43,112 nucleotides of DNA, from assembly GCA_029267445.1 (NCBI GenBank), contig JAJUIU010000028.1:1-43112 (forward strand), given 5' to 3'. This document shows positions 12,554 to 21,338 of this stretch, piece by piece (position 1 is the stretch's first letter; each line of letters opens with the position of its first letter). The notes beneath the pieces were generated by a model. The model was not told the origin of the DNA. It made no database searches and saw only the letters and a program-made list of their open reading frames with translations. This DNA comes from Rhodospirillaceae bacterium (GTDB lineage: Bacteria > Pseudomonadota > Alphaproteobacteria > Azospirillales > Azospirillaceae). A program made the position numbers and the translations under genes.

Positions 12554-13873
12554 CTATTCGATATCGAAGAAATCGAGCTGCCAGCGCATCTCCGCCTCCG
12601 TCAGCGGATAGTCGGTGCCGTGCCGCGCGTTCAGGAGCTGACGCGGCGGGATGCGCGCCCCTTTCGCCTGCAGCTCGCGGGCACAGCGCATCGACAGTCC
12701 GGCCCGCCATGCCAGCGCCGTCACCGCCTTGGGGCTGGCCGTCGCCAGCAGCCGGTCCACCGTGGCCACGTCCGTCCCCGCCAGCAGCGCCAGGGCGGCC
12801 CGGACGAAGGCCCGGTCGCTCCAGGCCAGCGCGTCCCACACCGCCGCCTCGTTAAGCTGCCCGGCGCGGAACAGGCGCAGCGCCTTGTCCTCCGCCGGTT
12901 CGCGCCCGTCATAGTCGCGCGCGAAATCCAGGCGCCGGCCCGCCACGCCGGCGATGGCGGCGCGGGTCTCCGTGTCGAAATCCCCCCTCTCCGCCAGGAT
13001 GCGGCGCACCGCCTCGTCCACATGCTCCGCCAGTCGCAAGGCGATGCGGGGCGGCAGGCCGGGCCGGGCGGCCAGCGGGGCTTGAAGGTCGGCGTCGACC
13101 CGGGCGCGGTCGGCCAGCATCTCCAGCGCGGTCTCGCCGATCTCCGCCCCCGGATTGGCGGCGAGCAGGCGGTCCGCCTCCGGATCGTCCACGGCCAGCA
13201 CGGCGTCCACCACCGGGGCCGACAGGCTGGCGCGGCCGGCGATGGCCTGGGCGACCCAGCCCTCCCCCTGGCCTTCGGCGCGGCTGGACAGGATCGCCAT
13301 CAGCTCCGCGTCGGACAGCTGGGCGCAGCTGCGCAGGACGGGTTCCGCCACCTCACGCGCCACGTCGCGGGCGAGCTTGGCGATAAGCTGCGGCGGCGCG
13401 CAGTCCACATCCTTGATGGCGCTGGCGACGGCGGCGCGGACCCGTGCGACCTGATCGGCGGCCAGCATCTCCAGCGCGTGCTCCGCCACGGCGCGCAGCG
13501 CCTCCTGGTCGGCGGGCTGCAGGGTGGGAAGCTGGCGGGCGACCTTTCCGCCCAGCAGGGCGCGCACATCCTCCCGCCGGTCGCGGGCGAGGCGCGGGGC
13601 CGCCCGCAGCGGGGTGGCCGGGTTGGCGGCGACCGCCTTCAGCACCTCCGGCTCGTCGTCGTCCGACAGGTAGAACAGCAGTTCGGCCGGCGCTTCGGGA
13701 TCGCGGGCGAGGTCGAGCCGCACCTCCCCATCCCGGCTCATCGCCATCGCCTTCATCCGCTCATACGCCTGCACCCCCCGGCCTGCCGGGCCGGCGGCCT
13801 GGGATGCGGCAGGCTGGGCGGCGGCAGGCTGGTCGGCGACTGGGGACTCCGGCTTGTCGGGGGCGTCGCTCAC
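12554..13873 (-). CDS. DUF2336 domain protein (helical-repeat)
   Basis: 439 residues from a GTG at 13873 that has AGGA five bases upstream; the frame is open to 14077, but the extra 68 codons overlap the divergent patatin gene's start and look noncoding. After a disordered Pro/Ala/Gln leader (about 1-32) the protein is almost wholly alpha-helical, with HEAT-like repeats containing LARDPEAPAELLFYLSDDDEPEVLKAVAANP and similar LA.D....VR units, the signature of DUF2336 proteins of Rhodospirillales and relatives. These are cytoplasmic, of unknown role, often guessed to be scaffolds or regulators. It ends at an unusual Phe-Phe-Asp-Ile-Glu tail. Confidence 0.8.
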   Translation of the reverse strand: MSDAPDKPESPVADQPAAAQPAASQAAGPAGRGVQAYERMKAMAMSRDGEVRLDLARDPEAPAELLFYLSDDDEPEVLKAVAANPATPLRAAPRLARDRREDVRALLGGKVARQLPTLQPADQEALRAVAEHALEMLAADQVARVRAAVASAIKDVDCAPPQLIAKLARDVAREVAEPVLRSCAQLSDAELMAILSSRAEGQGEGWVAQAIAGRASLSAPVVDAVLAVDDPEADRLLAANPGAEIGETALEMLADRARVDADLQAPLAARPGLPPRIALRLAEHVDEAVRRILAERGDFDTETRAAIAGVAGRRLDFARDYDGREPAEDKALRLFRAGQLNEAAVWDALAWSDRAFVRAALALLAGTDVATVDRLLATASPKAVTALAWRAGLSMRCARELQAKGARIPPRQLLNARHGTDYPLTEAEMRWQLDFFDIE

Positions 13874-14066
13874 GGGGGTCCTGGCGGCTGCGGACGGGGG
13901 CGGCAGAATCCCCGATCCGCCCGGACGGTTCAACAGCCCACCGAGACCGGACCGGGCAAGGTCACCGGCATGGCCGGACAGGCGCCAGTCGACGCAGGCC
14001 GGCCCCGCCATTAGAATGACGGGACAGCTCCTCCACCCCCGGTGCCCACAACGACGGACCCCGCCC

Positions 14067-15110
14067 ATGCCCGCCAAGGGTCAGAAGAAAGGTGCCGACC
14101 GGCCCACCGTCAGCCTCGACCTCGCCCTGCAGGGCGGCGGCGCCCACGGCGCCTTCGCCTGGGGCGTGCTGGACCGACTTCTGGAGGAGCCCTGGCTGGA
14201 GATCGACGGCGTGTCCGGCACCTCCGCCGGCGCCATGAACGCCGCCGTGCTGGCCGACGGCTTCGCGGCGGCGGGGCGCGAGGGGGCGCGTGCGGCGCTG
14301 GAGCAGTTCTGGAAGCGCGTCTCCCACGCCGCCATGTTCAGCCCGATCCGGCGCGGCCCGCTGGACGTACTGCTGGACCGCTGGACGCTGGACAGCTCGC
14401 CCATGTTCCTGGCCATGGACATCGCGGCGCGCCTGTTCTCCCCCTACGACCTGAACCCGATGGGTGCCAATCCGCTGCGGGACATCCTGGCCGAGAGCAT
14501 CGATTTCGGCCGTCTGGCGCGGACGAAGATCCGGCTGTTCGTGACCGCCACCAACGTCCGCACCGGGCAGGGCCGGGTCTTCCGGAACGCGGACGTGACG
14601 CCGGACGCCCTGCTGGCCTCGGCCTGCCTGCCCTTCCTGTTCCAGGCGATCGAGATCGAGGGCGACGCCTACTGGGACGGCGGCTATGCCGGCAACCCGA
14701 CGCTGACGCCGCTGGTCAACGAGTGTGGGGCCAAGGACATCCTGCTGGTGCAGATCAACCCGGTGGAGCGCAAGGGCACGCCCCGCACCGCGCGGGAGAT
14801 CATCAACCGGGTGAACGAGGTCTCCTTCAACGCCACGCTGCTGAAGGAGCTGCGCATGATCGCCATGCTGCGGGAGGTGGCGAACCCCGGCGACTGCGAA
14901 GGTGCGCGATGGGCGGCCATGCGGATGCACCGGATCGCCAGCGAGGCGATGTCGGACCTGGGATACTCCTCCAAGCTGAACGCGGAGTGGGCCTTCCTCT
15001 GCCATCTCAGGGACGAGGGGCGGAAAGCGGCGGACGCCTTCCTGGAGGATCACGGCGACGACCTCGGCCATCGCTCCACCCTCGACATCGACGCGGTGCT
15101 GGACCGCTAG
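14067..15110 (+). CDS. Patatin-like phospholipase
   Basis: 347-residue serine acyl hydrolase with a Ser-Asp dyad. The oxyanion loop is GGGAHG (23-28), the nucleophile elbow GTSAG (Ser53) and the catalytic aspartate DGG (Asp204) in YWDGGYAGNP. No signal peptide; such proteins act at the cytoplasmic side of the membrane or are exported by other routes. The PxxCLPFLFQAIEI and LLVQINPVERKG segments are typical of the bacterial patatin subgroup found beside PHB and lipid genes. The ATG at 14067 is the first codon before the conserved domain; the ribosome site is weak. It is divergent from the DUF2336 gene, and the two may share control. Confidence 0.93.
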   Translation: MPAKGQKKGADRPTVSLDLALQGGGAHGAFAWGVLDRLLEEPWLEIDGVSGTSAGAMNAAVLADGFAAAGREGARAALEQFWKRVSHAAMFSPIRRGPLDVLLDRWTLDSSPMFLAMDIAARLFSPYDLNPMGANPLRDILAESIDFGRLARTKIRLFVTATNVRTGQGRVFRNADVTPDALLASACLPFLFQAIEIEGDAYWDGGYAGNPTLTPLVNECGAKDILLVQINPVERKGTPRTAREIINRVNEVSFNATLLKELRMIAMLREVANPGDCEGARWAAMRMHRIASEAMSDLGYSSKLNAEWAFLCHLRDEGRKAADAFLEDHGDDLGHRSTLDIDAVLDR

Positions 15111-15119
15111 GGCGGACGC

Positions 15120-16355
15120 TCAGGATGCGGGCGCCGCACCCGGCCGGCGGGCCAGCAGGTCCACCGTCACGGTGACCTCCAGCGCCACCCAGTTGCCGCT
15201 GGACCACTGGCCCTGGCCGACACCGTAATCCGTGCGGATCAGCTGAACCTCGCCCCGCGCCCGGGTGGCGTCGCCCTCCGGCGTCAGGGTGAAGGGCAGG
15301 GTCAGCGGCTGGGAGATGCCCCGGATGGTGAGCGTGCCCTCGGCCTCGTACGCGTCGGGGCCGGTGCGGCGGAAGGCCGTCGCTTCGAACCGCGCCTCCG
15401 GGAACTGGCCGACGTCGAACCAGTCCGCGCCCGGCATGGCCGTGTCCTTCTGGCTGTCGCCGGTGCGGGCACTGCCGGTGTCGATGACGACCAGCGCGCG
15501 CCCCGTTTCCGGAGCTTCAGGGTCGAAGACGATCTCCGCCGTGAAGCGGTCGAATCGGCCGGAAAAGGCGGTGCCCATCTGCGATCCGGTGAAGCCCAGG
15601 GTGGAGGCCGCCATGTCGACCACCCAGGCGTCCGCGGCGGCCGACGCGGCGGGCGGTGCCGCCACCGTCGGGGTGGTCGTCTCCGCCGGGCCGCGCAGGG
15701 ACAGGACGGCGACCAGCGCCGCCACGGGCAGGACGACGAATCCGGCCTCCCGCAGGGTCGGGGCGCGGGACGGCAGCATGCGGGCCAGCATCCCGTCCTT
15801 CAGGATCAGCGCGTGGCGCAGCGCCGCCCCCACATGCACGGCCACCAGCGCCAGCATGACGTAGCCGCCGATGGCGTGCGCGTCGATGAACACCGTTTCC
15901 AGCGTCCGCCGCGTCTCCATCGATTCGGGCGCCGGGAGATGCGGGACGGTGAACAGGTCGAACCAGGTGGTCGGGATGTTGAGTGTGGAGACCGACACCA
16001 GCGCCCACCCGCCCAGCGGCAGCGCCACCAGCAGCACGTAGAACCCGGCGTGGCCCAGCGTCGCCGCCATCCGCTCCCAGCCGGTCATGGTGTCCGGCAG
16101 GGGTGGGGGCGGGTTGGCCAGCCGCCAACCGATCCGCGCCAGCGTCAGGACGAGGACCGTCAGGCCCAGCGCCTTGTGCCACTGGAACAGGCTGTAGGCG
16201 AGCGGCCCCTCCTCCATCCGGGTCATGACGAGCCCGCTGGCGAGGAGGAGCAGCACGGCGAGCGCGATGGCCCAGTGCAGGGTCATCGCCACACCGGAGT
16301 AGCGCCGGAGGGGGCCGGCGTCCGCCGTCGCGGCCGGTTCGGAGCGCATGAGCAT
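15120..16355 (-). CDS. Cytochrome b561 - YceI fusion protein
   Basis: 411 residues combining two modules. Residues 20-190 are a membrane cytochrome b561 domain with helices near 24-44, 57-77, 99-121 and 158-185 and the expected heme histidines (His27, His60, His102, His160, His174 and His181 are the candidates). A fifth helix (207-223) leads to a YceI lipocalin-like domain (about 243-403; begins WVVDMAASTLGFTGSQMG). YceI domains bind isoprenoids such as ubiquinone, so the fusion probably moves electrons between quinone and a periplasmic partner. The ATG at 16355 has GGGAGG 8 bp upstream. It follows a free YceI gene by 30 bp, in one operon. Fusions of this kind are known in proteobacteria. Confidence 0.93.
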   Translation of the reverse strand: MLMRSEPAATADAGPLRRYSGVAMTLHWAIALAVLLLLASGLVMTRMEEGPLAYSLFQWHKALGLTVLVLTLARIGWRLANPPPPLPDTMTGWERMAATLGHAGFYVLLVALPLGGWALVSVSTLNIPTTWFDLFTVPHLPAPESMETRRTLETVFIDAHAIGGYVMLALVAVHVGAALRHALILKDGMLARMLPSRAPTLREAGFVVLPVAALVAVLSLRGPAETTTPTVAAPPAASAAADAWVVDMAASTLGFTGSQMGTAFSGRFDRFTAEIVFDPEAPETGRALVVIDTGSARTGDSQKDTAMPGADWFDVGQFPEARFEATAFRRTGPDAYEAEGTLTIRGISQPLTLPFTLTPEGDATRARGEVQLIRTDYGVGQGQWSSGNWVALEVTVTVDLLARRPGAAPAS

Positions 16356-16385
16356 GGCCGGGCCCTCCCGTCGGATGCCGAAGCT

Positions 16386-17033
16386 TTACTGCTGCAACAG
16401 GAACTCGGCGCCGATGCGCAGGGTCACCTTCTCGCCCACGGCCGGGGCGTAGGTGGAGATGCCCCAGTCGGTGCGGTTGATGGTGGTCTCAGCGTCGAAG
16501 CCGATGGTGTAGGCCTTGCTGATGAAGTTGACGCCCGCCTGGTTGAAGGTGGCGTCCAGCGTGACCGGACGGGTCACGCCCTTCAGCGTCAGGTCGCCCG
16601 TCACCTTGGCCGTGCTCGGGCCGGTGCGCTCGATCTTCGTGCTGCGGAAGGTGGCGGTCGGGAACTTCGCCGTGTCGAAGAAGTCCGGCGAGCGCAGGTG
16701 CGCGTCCAGCTTGTCGTCGTTGCTGTCGACGGCGGCCACGTCGATGGTGATGTCGACCTTGCTGTTCTCCGGCTTGGCCGTGTCGATCACCAGCGTGCCG
16801 TCCATCTTCGGGAAGGTGCCGAAGTACGTGGAGAATCCCAGATGGCTGATCGCGTAGGTGACCTTGGCGTGGGTCGGCTCGACCCGGTATGTGCCGGACT
16901 TCACCTGGGCCGGGTCCTGCGTGACCTCCTGGGCCAGGGCGGGGGCGGCGCCGGTGAGGGCGGCGGTGAAGGCGACCGGACCGGCGACCAGGGTGGCGGC
17001 CAGGACGGCGGAGGAGAGAAGTGCCGAACGCAT
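16386..17033 (-). CDS. Exported YceI family protein
   Basis: 215 residues; Sec signal peptide 1-34 (ending PALAQE), then one YceI domain (42-213): GTYRVEPTHAKVTYAISHLG, GTFPKMDGTLVID, KVDITIDVAAVDS, DDKLDAHLRSPDFFDT, GVTRPVTLDATF, then INRTDWGISTY. These are periplasmic lipocalin-like beta-barrels that bind polyisoprenoid or quinone-like molecules and respond to stress. The ATG at 17033 has AGGAG 9 bp upstream. It is the first gene of the YceI/cytochrome b561-YceI pair and lies 115 bp downstream of the sensor-kinase gene. Confidence 0.95.
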   Translation of the reverse strand: MRSALLSSAVLAATLVAGPVAFTAALTGAAPALAQEVTQDPAQVKSGTYRVEPTHAKVTYAISHLGFSTYFGTFPKMDGTLVIDTAKPENSKVDITIDVAAVDSNDDKLDAHLRSPDFFDTAKFPTATFRSTKIERTGPSTAKVTGDLTLKGVTRPVTLDATFNQAGVNFISKAYTIGFDAETTINRTDWGISTYAPAVGEKVTLRIGAEFLLQQ

Positions 17034-17096
17034 GATGTGAACTCCTGGAGGGGGGTGGAACGACATGGCCAAGAAGTAGCGCCGACATCCCCTGAG

Positions 17097-17125
17097 CAAT
17101 AAGTGAGCCCGTCCGCGACTCATTG
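17097..17125. promoter_or_regulatory. Imperfect inverted repeat upstream of yceI
   Basis: CAATAAGT (17097-17104) and ACTCATTG (17118-17125) form 8-bp arms with one mismatch and a 13-bp spacer in the gap between the kinase and yceI genes. The T-N11-A-like symmetry would suit a dimeric regulator; none is encoded nearby. Confidence 0.25.
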
Positions 17126-17148
17126 TTGCGGAATACGGAAAAATCGGA

Positions 17149-19347
17149 TCAGGCGCCGACGGCCACCGGCGGGCGCGTCAGCCGGTCGGCGATATCCAAC
17201 GGCCGGCAGGATGTCATCGCCGGCCAGCGGATGGACACGGCGGTCCCCGTCACCGGGCAGGAGGCGATGTCGAGCTGGGCGCCGCAGCGGGCGGCCCGCT
17301 CCCGCATGCCGCGGATGCCGAAGCCGTTGCCCTCCGCCTCCGGGCGGAAACCGGCGCCGTCGTCGCGGACGGTCACGGTCCCGCGCCCATCCGGCGCGTG
17401 GGCGAGCGCGACCTCGATGCGTCGGGCCCCCGCATGCCGGGACGCGTTGTTCAACGCCTCCTGCACGATGCGGAACACCTCCGCCTCGATCGCCGAGGGG
17501 AACTGGATGTCGGCGTCCACGCGCACGATCACCGGCGGACCGCCCGTGCGTTCCACCGCCTCGGCGAGGCTGCGCACGGCGCCGCAGAAGCCGCGCTCCT
17601 CCAGCACCAGCGGGCGCAGCGCCCGCACCGACCGGCGGGCGGCGATCAGGTTCTCCTGCGCCAGCGACTCCAGCGCCTCCAGGGTGGCGACGGCGCGCGG
17701 CGTCAGCCTGTCCCGCTCCCGCCCGATCAGCTTCAGGTTCATCAGCACGGCGGTGAAGCCCTGCGCCAGCGTGTCGTGGATCTCACGGGCGAGGCGGTTG
17801 CGCTCGTCGGTCACGGCGGCGTGGCGCGCGGCCTCGCCCAGCCGGCTCAGCTCCAGCGCCAGGGTCGCCTGCTGCGACAGCGCGTTCAGCAGTTCCAGCG
17901 CTTCCGCCGCAGGCTCCACGTCGGTCGTGAAGGTGAGGCCGAGGAACCCCACCGTCCGCTCGCCCAACGGCATCGCCGCCAGCAGCACCGCCCTGTGCCC
18001 CTGCGCCCGGTGCCACTCCACCGTGCCGGGGGCGAGCAGGCCCGTCGGCCCGCCGTCCAGCGGCACCCACAGGGGGCGTTGGCGCCGGCCCAGGATCTCC
18101 AGCGCGTCGGGTTCGCCGACGGGCATCAGGCGATCGCCGCCGAACGGGTAACCCGGGATGGTGTCGGTGAACCGGCCCATGACATGGGCCCCGACGACCC
18201 GGATCGCGTTGGCGCCGGGTTCGAGGACGAAGGCGGCGGCACCTGCGGCGCCGACATGGGCGCAGGCCTCCGCCAGGATGCCGGCGAGCAGGCCCGGCAG
18301 CTCGCCGCCGACCGCCAGGGTGGCGTTGACCCGGCGCAGGGCGGCGTTCGCCCGTTCCACCTGGGCCAGACGTTCGACCGCCGCCGCCTCCCGCTCCCGC
18401 GCGACGGCGGCCGCCACGGCCCGCTCCTGCGCGCGGGCGCCCAGGCGGGTGAGCCGCAGGGCGAGTGCCGCCTGCTGGCCCAGCGGCGTGCACTGGACCA
18501 GCCGGTCCTGGGTCACCGGCGACTGCTTGGAGAAGCACGGCCCCATGAATCCCAGGACCTGATCGCCCACGAACAACGGGATCACGCCCACGACCTGGTG
18601 CCCCATCATGCGGTGCCAGTCGACGGACACCAGTCCATCCGGCCGGGGCTCGTCGTCCACGTCGAGCAGGAGCGGGCGCCGCTCGCGGCATAGGCGCCGC
18701 CAGAAGCCGATACGGTCGGTGGGAACGGCCTCCCGCCAGAGCGCGAAGCGGGGATCGGCGGCGATGTCGATGGACCGGCCCCGGGTCACGTAGCCGACCA
18801 TGCGCATCAGGCCCGTGATGTCGTCATGGACGAGGATGCCGTTGCTGACGGCGCCGGTGAGTTCCGCGCTCTCCATCAGGACGGTGTTCAGGAAGTCGTC
18901 GATGCCGCCGTCGCTGACCAGCCAGGAGGTCGACCGCCGCAGCACCTCGTTGGCGCGCTCCAGCGAAACCTTCGCCTCGGCCAGTTGGAGCTGGTCTGAC
19001 ACGTCCACCACCGTGGCCTGGACGGCGGGAAGCCCGCGCCACAGGATGCGACGGGCCAGGACGTCGACATGGATCGGCGTCCCGTCGGAGCGCAGGTTGC
19101 GGACGGCCCTGACGGCGGGCGGTGACGCCCCGCCCTCCAGCGCGCGCCAGACGATTCCGGCCTCCTCCAGCGCCTCGGCGGGGATCACGGCCCGCAGCGT
19201 CGCCCGCCGCAGATCGTCGAGCGACGCGTAGCCGAACATGTCCAGATACGCCGCGTTGGCGAACAGGACCTCCATGCCCCGGTGGATCAGCACGCCCTGG
19301 AGCGAACCCTCCACCAGCATCCGATAGTCGCCGGATTCCATCGACAT
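17149..19347 (-). CDS. NarL/DegS-type sensor histidine kinase (PAS-GAF-GAF-HisKA_3)
   Basis: 732 residues, cytoplasmic (no membrane helix). A PAS domain (about 6-120, MLVEGSLQGVLIHRGMEVLF) is followed by a short coiled coil, a first GAF domain (about 140-300), a coiled coil (305-345), a second GAF (345-505), the HisKA_3 dimerisation domain with the phospho-acceptor His524 in REIHDTLAQG, and an HATPase_c domain with EALNNASRHA (630-639), RDDGAGF (661-667) and GFGIRGMRER (675-684). The start is uncertain: 19347 (MSMESG), 19341, or a 41-residue longer form from 19470. No response regulator is adjacent, so it is an orphan. It is divergent from the sox operon and may sense a redox or sulfur signal for it; that is only inference from position. 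Confidence 0.9.
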   Translation of the reverse strand: MSMESGDYRMLVEGSLQGVLIHRGMEVLFANAAYLDMFGYASLDDLRRATLRAVIPAEALEEAGIVWRALEGGASPPAVRAVRNLRSDGTPIHVDVLARRILWRGLPAVQATVVDVSDQLQLAEAKVSLERANEVLRRSTSWLVSDGGIDDFLNTVLMESAELTGAVSNGILVHDDITGLMRMVGYVTRGRSIDIAADPRFALWREAVPTDRIGFWRRLCRERRPLLLDVDDEPRPDGLVSVDWHRMMGHQVVGVIPLFVGDQVLGFMGPCFSKQSPVTQDRLVQCTPLGQQAALALRLTRLGARAQERAVAAAVAREREAAAVERLAQVERANAALRRVNATLAVGGELPGLLAGILAEACAHVGAAGAAAFVLEPGANAIRVVGAHVMGRFTDTIPGYPFGGDRLMPVGEPDALEILGRRQRPLWVPLDGGPTGLLAPGTVEWHRAQGHRAVLLAAMPLGERTVGFLGLTFTTDVEPAAEALELLNALSQQATLALELSRLGEAARHAAVTDERNRLAREIHDTLAQGFTAVLMNLKLIGRERDRLTPRAVATLEALESLAQENLIAARRSVRALRPLVLEERGFCGAVRSLAEAVERTGGPPVIVRVDADIQFPSAIEAEVFRIVQEALNNASRHAGARRIEVALAHAPDGRGTVTVRDDGAGFRPEAEGNGFGIRGMRERAARCGAQLDIASCPVTGTAVSIRWPAMTSCRPLDIADRLTRPPVAVGA

Positions 19348-19984
19348 CGCCGCGCATCCCCAGGTCGTCGGCCCATGCCTCCGGGAACGATGTTTCATCG
19401 GCGCTGCGGTGTTCAAGCCGCATGGGGCGCGCCCGTGCCGTCTGTCCGCCTGTCGGCGCGGGCCGGCCATGCAGGCTCGTCTTGTGAATTATCCGAATTC
19501 CACATGGCGCACGTGGTAAAGATTTTTCACCACGCGTTTCGCTGTGGCAAAAATGGATTGACGTCCTGGAGTTTGTACAATTCCGGCTGCGAGTAACGAA
19601 TGAGCATCGGCCGCACCTTCGCGGCGCGAGGCCAGTCGTCGACCCTCCCCCGCCATAGGCGGAGCAAGTCCCCGCCAAATGCGGGGACGATTTCACAGGG
19701 GGACAGGGCGGAATGGTCTTGGCGCCGACACGCTCCCAGGGATCGCAAGGCCCGCTCGATCCTGAACGCCCGCGACCGGGTCGATTCACACCCTATCGAG
19801 GACATGCGAGGTACTGCAATGCAGCAAGAATGGCGAACCTATTTCACGTTGCCAAAATATTCCACCGCAGTAATGTTGACCGGCCGCGACAGTTCCCGGA
19901 CGCAACCACGGGCGACGCACGGCATGGAGGAGACGCGGTCCGGACCGCTCGGCGGAGACCGGATCCCGGTTCGGGAAGGCGCAG
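19348..19984. other. Long intergenic region between sensor kinase and sox operon
   Basis: 637 bp without a convincing gene. Its most AT-rich part (19480-19600) has the makings of divergent promoters: on the minus strand TTGCCA (19545-19550) and AAAAAT (19522-19527) with 17 bp spacing; on the plus strand a palindrome TTGTACAA (19573-19580) just after TTGACG (19558-19563). CGTGGT (19512-19517) and ACCACG (19529-19534) form an inverted repeat. Further along are a small hairpin (CCGCCATAGGCGG, from 19650) and a perfect 8-bp hairpin (19668-19675 with 19681-19688, loop CAAAT). A plus-strand open frame (19600-19995) overlaps the soxXA start but has no recognisable homology. Confidence 0.6.
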
Positions 19985-21280
19985 ATGCACACTAGCAAGC
20001 GATCGATCATCCATGCGGTCCGGTCCGGCGCGGTGATGTCCGCCCTCGCCGGCCTCGCCCTCGCGGGCCTGCCGGACAGCGCCGCCGCCAAGGAGGCCAA
20101 GTTCGAGAAGGTGCCGATGACGACCGAAGGGTCGGCCGGCCCGACCCCCTGGGAACGCTACAAGGGCTGGAACAAGGCCACCTGGGACACCTACAACTCC
20201 CTGACCGAGCGCAAGCGCACCCCGCCGCCTCCCGGCGAGGGGCAGGTCAGGAAGATCGCCACGCCGATCGAGGGCAACGCCGAGAACGGCAAGAAGCTGG
20301 CCTTCGACCGCTCGCGCGGGGGTGGGTGCCTCGCCTGCCACGTGATGGGTCCGGAGACGGCCGAGCTGCCCGGCAACGTGGGCGTCGACCTGTCGGAGGT
20401 CGGGGCCGCCGGGCACGACGACACCTACCTGTTCAACTACATCTGGGACCCGCGCGCCTACAATCCGGAGAGCGTGATGCCGCCCTGGGGCGCGCATGGC
20501 TTCTACACGGAGGAGGAGGTGCGCGACATGGTCGCGTTCCTGAAGACGCTGAAGACCCCAGCCGTGTTCAAGAACGCCCTGGACGATCCGGAGAAGCGCC
20601 CGATCCCGGTGGAGGACCGCGACTGGCAGGACCCGTTCGTGAACCCTGCGGCCGAGGCGTTCGACACTGGCAAGGACGTGTTCGCCAAGGCGGGTGCGAA
20701 CGGGAAGTCCTGCGCCAGCTGCCATGAGGACGCCAACGCCCTCAAGGGCTGGGCGGTGGGCATGCCGAAGTGGCACGCGGGCATGAAGAAGGTGATCGGC
20801 ATCGAGGAGTTCGTGGCCCGCCACGCCAAGGCGACCATGGACACCGACATGCTGATGCAGAGTGCCGACAACATCACCCTGTCGGTCTATCTGCGGTCGC
20901 TGTCCAACGGCATGCCGATCAAGGTCGACACCGAGAGCAAGCAGGCCAAGGCGATCATGAAGGAGGCGGAGACGCTGATGACCACCAAGGTGGGCCAGCT
21001 GAACTTCGCCTGCGTGGACTGCCACAGCCCCGAGAAGGGTGCCCTGAAGTGGATCAGGGGCCAGTATCTGGGCGAGAGCGCCGGCCAGATCCCGCACTTC
21101 CCCGTCTGGCGCACGAGCCGCAACGAGACCTGGGACATCCGCAAGCGCCTGCAATGGTGCAACGTCCAGGTCCGGGCCAACGAACTGCCGCCCGACGCGC
21201 CGGAGTACGGCGTCCTGGAGTACTATCTGACGGCCCAGAGCAACGGGATGGAGATGGAGTCGCCGGGCATCCGCCATTGA
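19985..21280 (+). CDS. soxXA: Fused SoxX-SoxA cytochrome c, triheme
   Basis: 431 residues with an N-terminal Sec signal (about 1-35, ending DSAAAKEA). Residues 95-195 are a SoxX domain: heme c motif CLACH (115-119) and a distal Met165 in SVMPPWG. Residues 220-431 are SoxA: heme motifs CASCH (243-247) and CVDCH (343-347) and the catalytic cysteine WCNVQVRA (Cys392), the cysteine-persulfide heme ligand. SoxXA couples thiosulfate oxidatively to the SoxY cysteine. In the classical organisms SoxX and SoxA are separate subunits from adjacent genes; here one polypeptide carries both, in gene order X then A. Ribosome site GGGAAGG lies about 5-11 bp before the ATG. First gene of the sox operon. Confidence 0.93.
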   Translation: MHTSKRSIIHAVRSGAVMSALAGLALAGLPDSAAAKEAKFEKVPMTTEGSAGPTPWERYKGWNKATWDTYNSLTERKRTPPPPGEGQVRKIATPIEGNAENGKKLAFDRSRGGGCLACHVMGPETAELPGNVGVDLSEVGAAGHDDTYLFNYIWDPRAYNPESVMPPWGAHGFYTEEEVRDMVAFLKTLKTPAVFKNALDDPEKRPIPVEDRDWQDPFVNPAAEAFDTGKDVFAKAGANGKSCASCHEDANALKGWAVGMPKWHAGMKKVIGIEEFVARHAKATMDTDMLMQSADNITLSVYLRSLSNGMPIKVDTESKQAKAIMKEAETLMTTKVGQLNFACVDCHSPEKGALKWIRGQYLGESAGQIPHFPVWRTSRNETWDIRKRLQWCNVQVRANELPPDAPEYGVLEYYLTAQSNGMEMESPGIRH

Positions 21281-21338
21281 TCCGGACGGCCCGGCTTCCG
21301 ACATTGGATCACGAAGCAGACGAGTTCAGGAGAGACGC

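Noticed and set aside
19545-19581. Sigma-54 promoter before soxXA
   Set aside because: No GG-N10-GC pair at the right spacing; TTGACG/TACAAT is only 12 bp apart, so not a standard sigma-70 site either.
19600-19995. Plus-strand open frame of 131 codons upstream of and overlapping soxXA
   Set aside because: No ribosome site, no domain, no signal peptide and Arg-rich composition; kept only as a note on the intergenic region.
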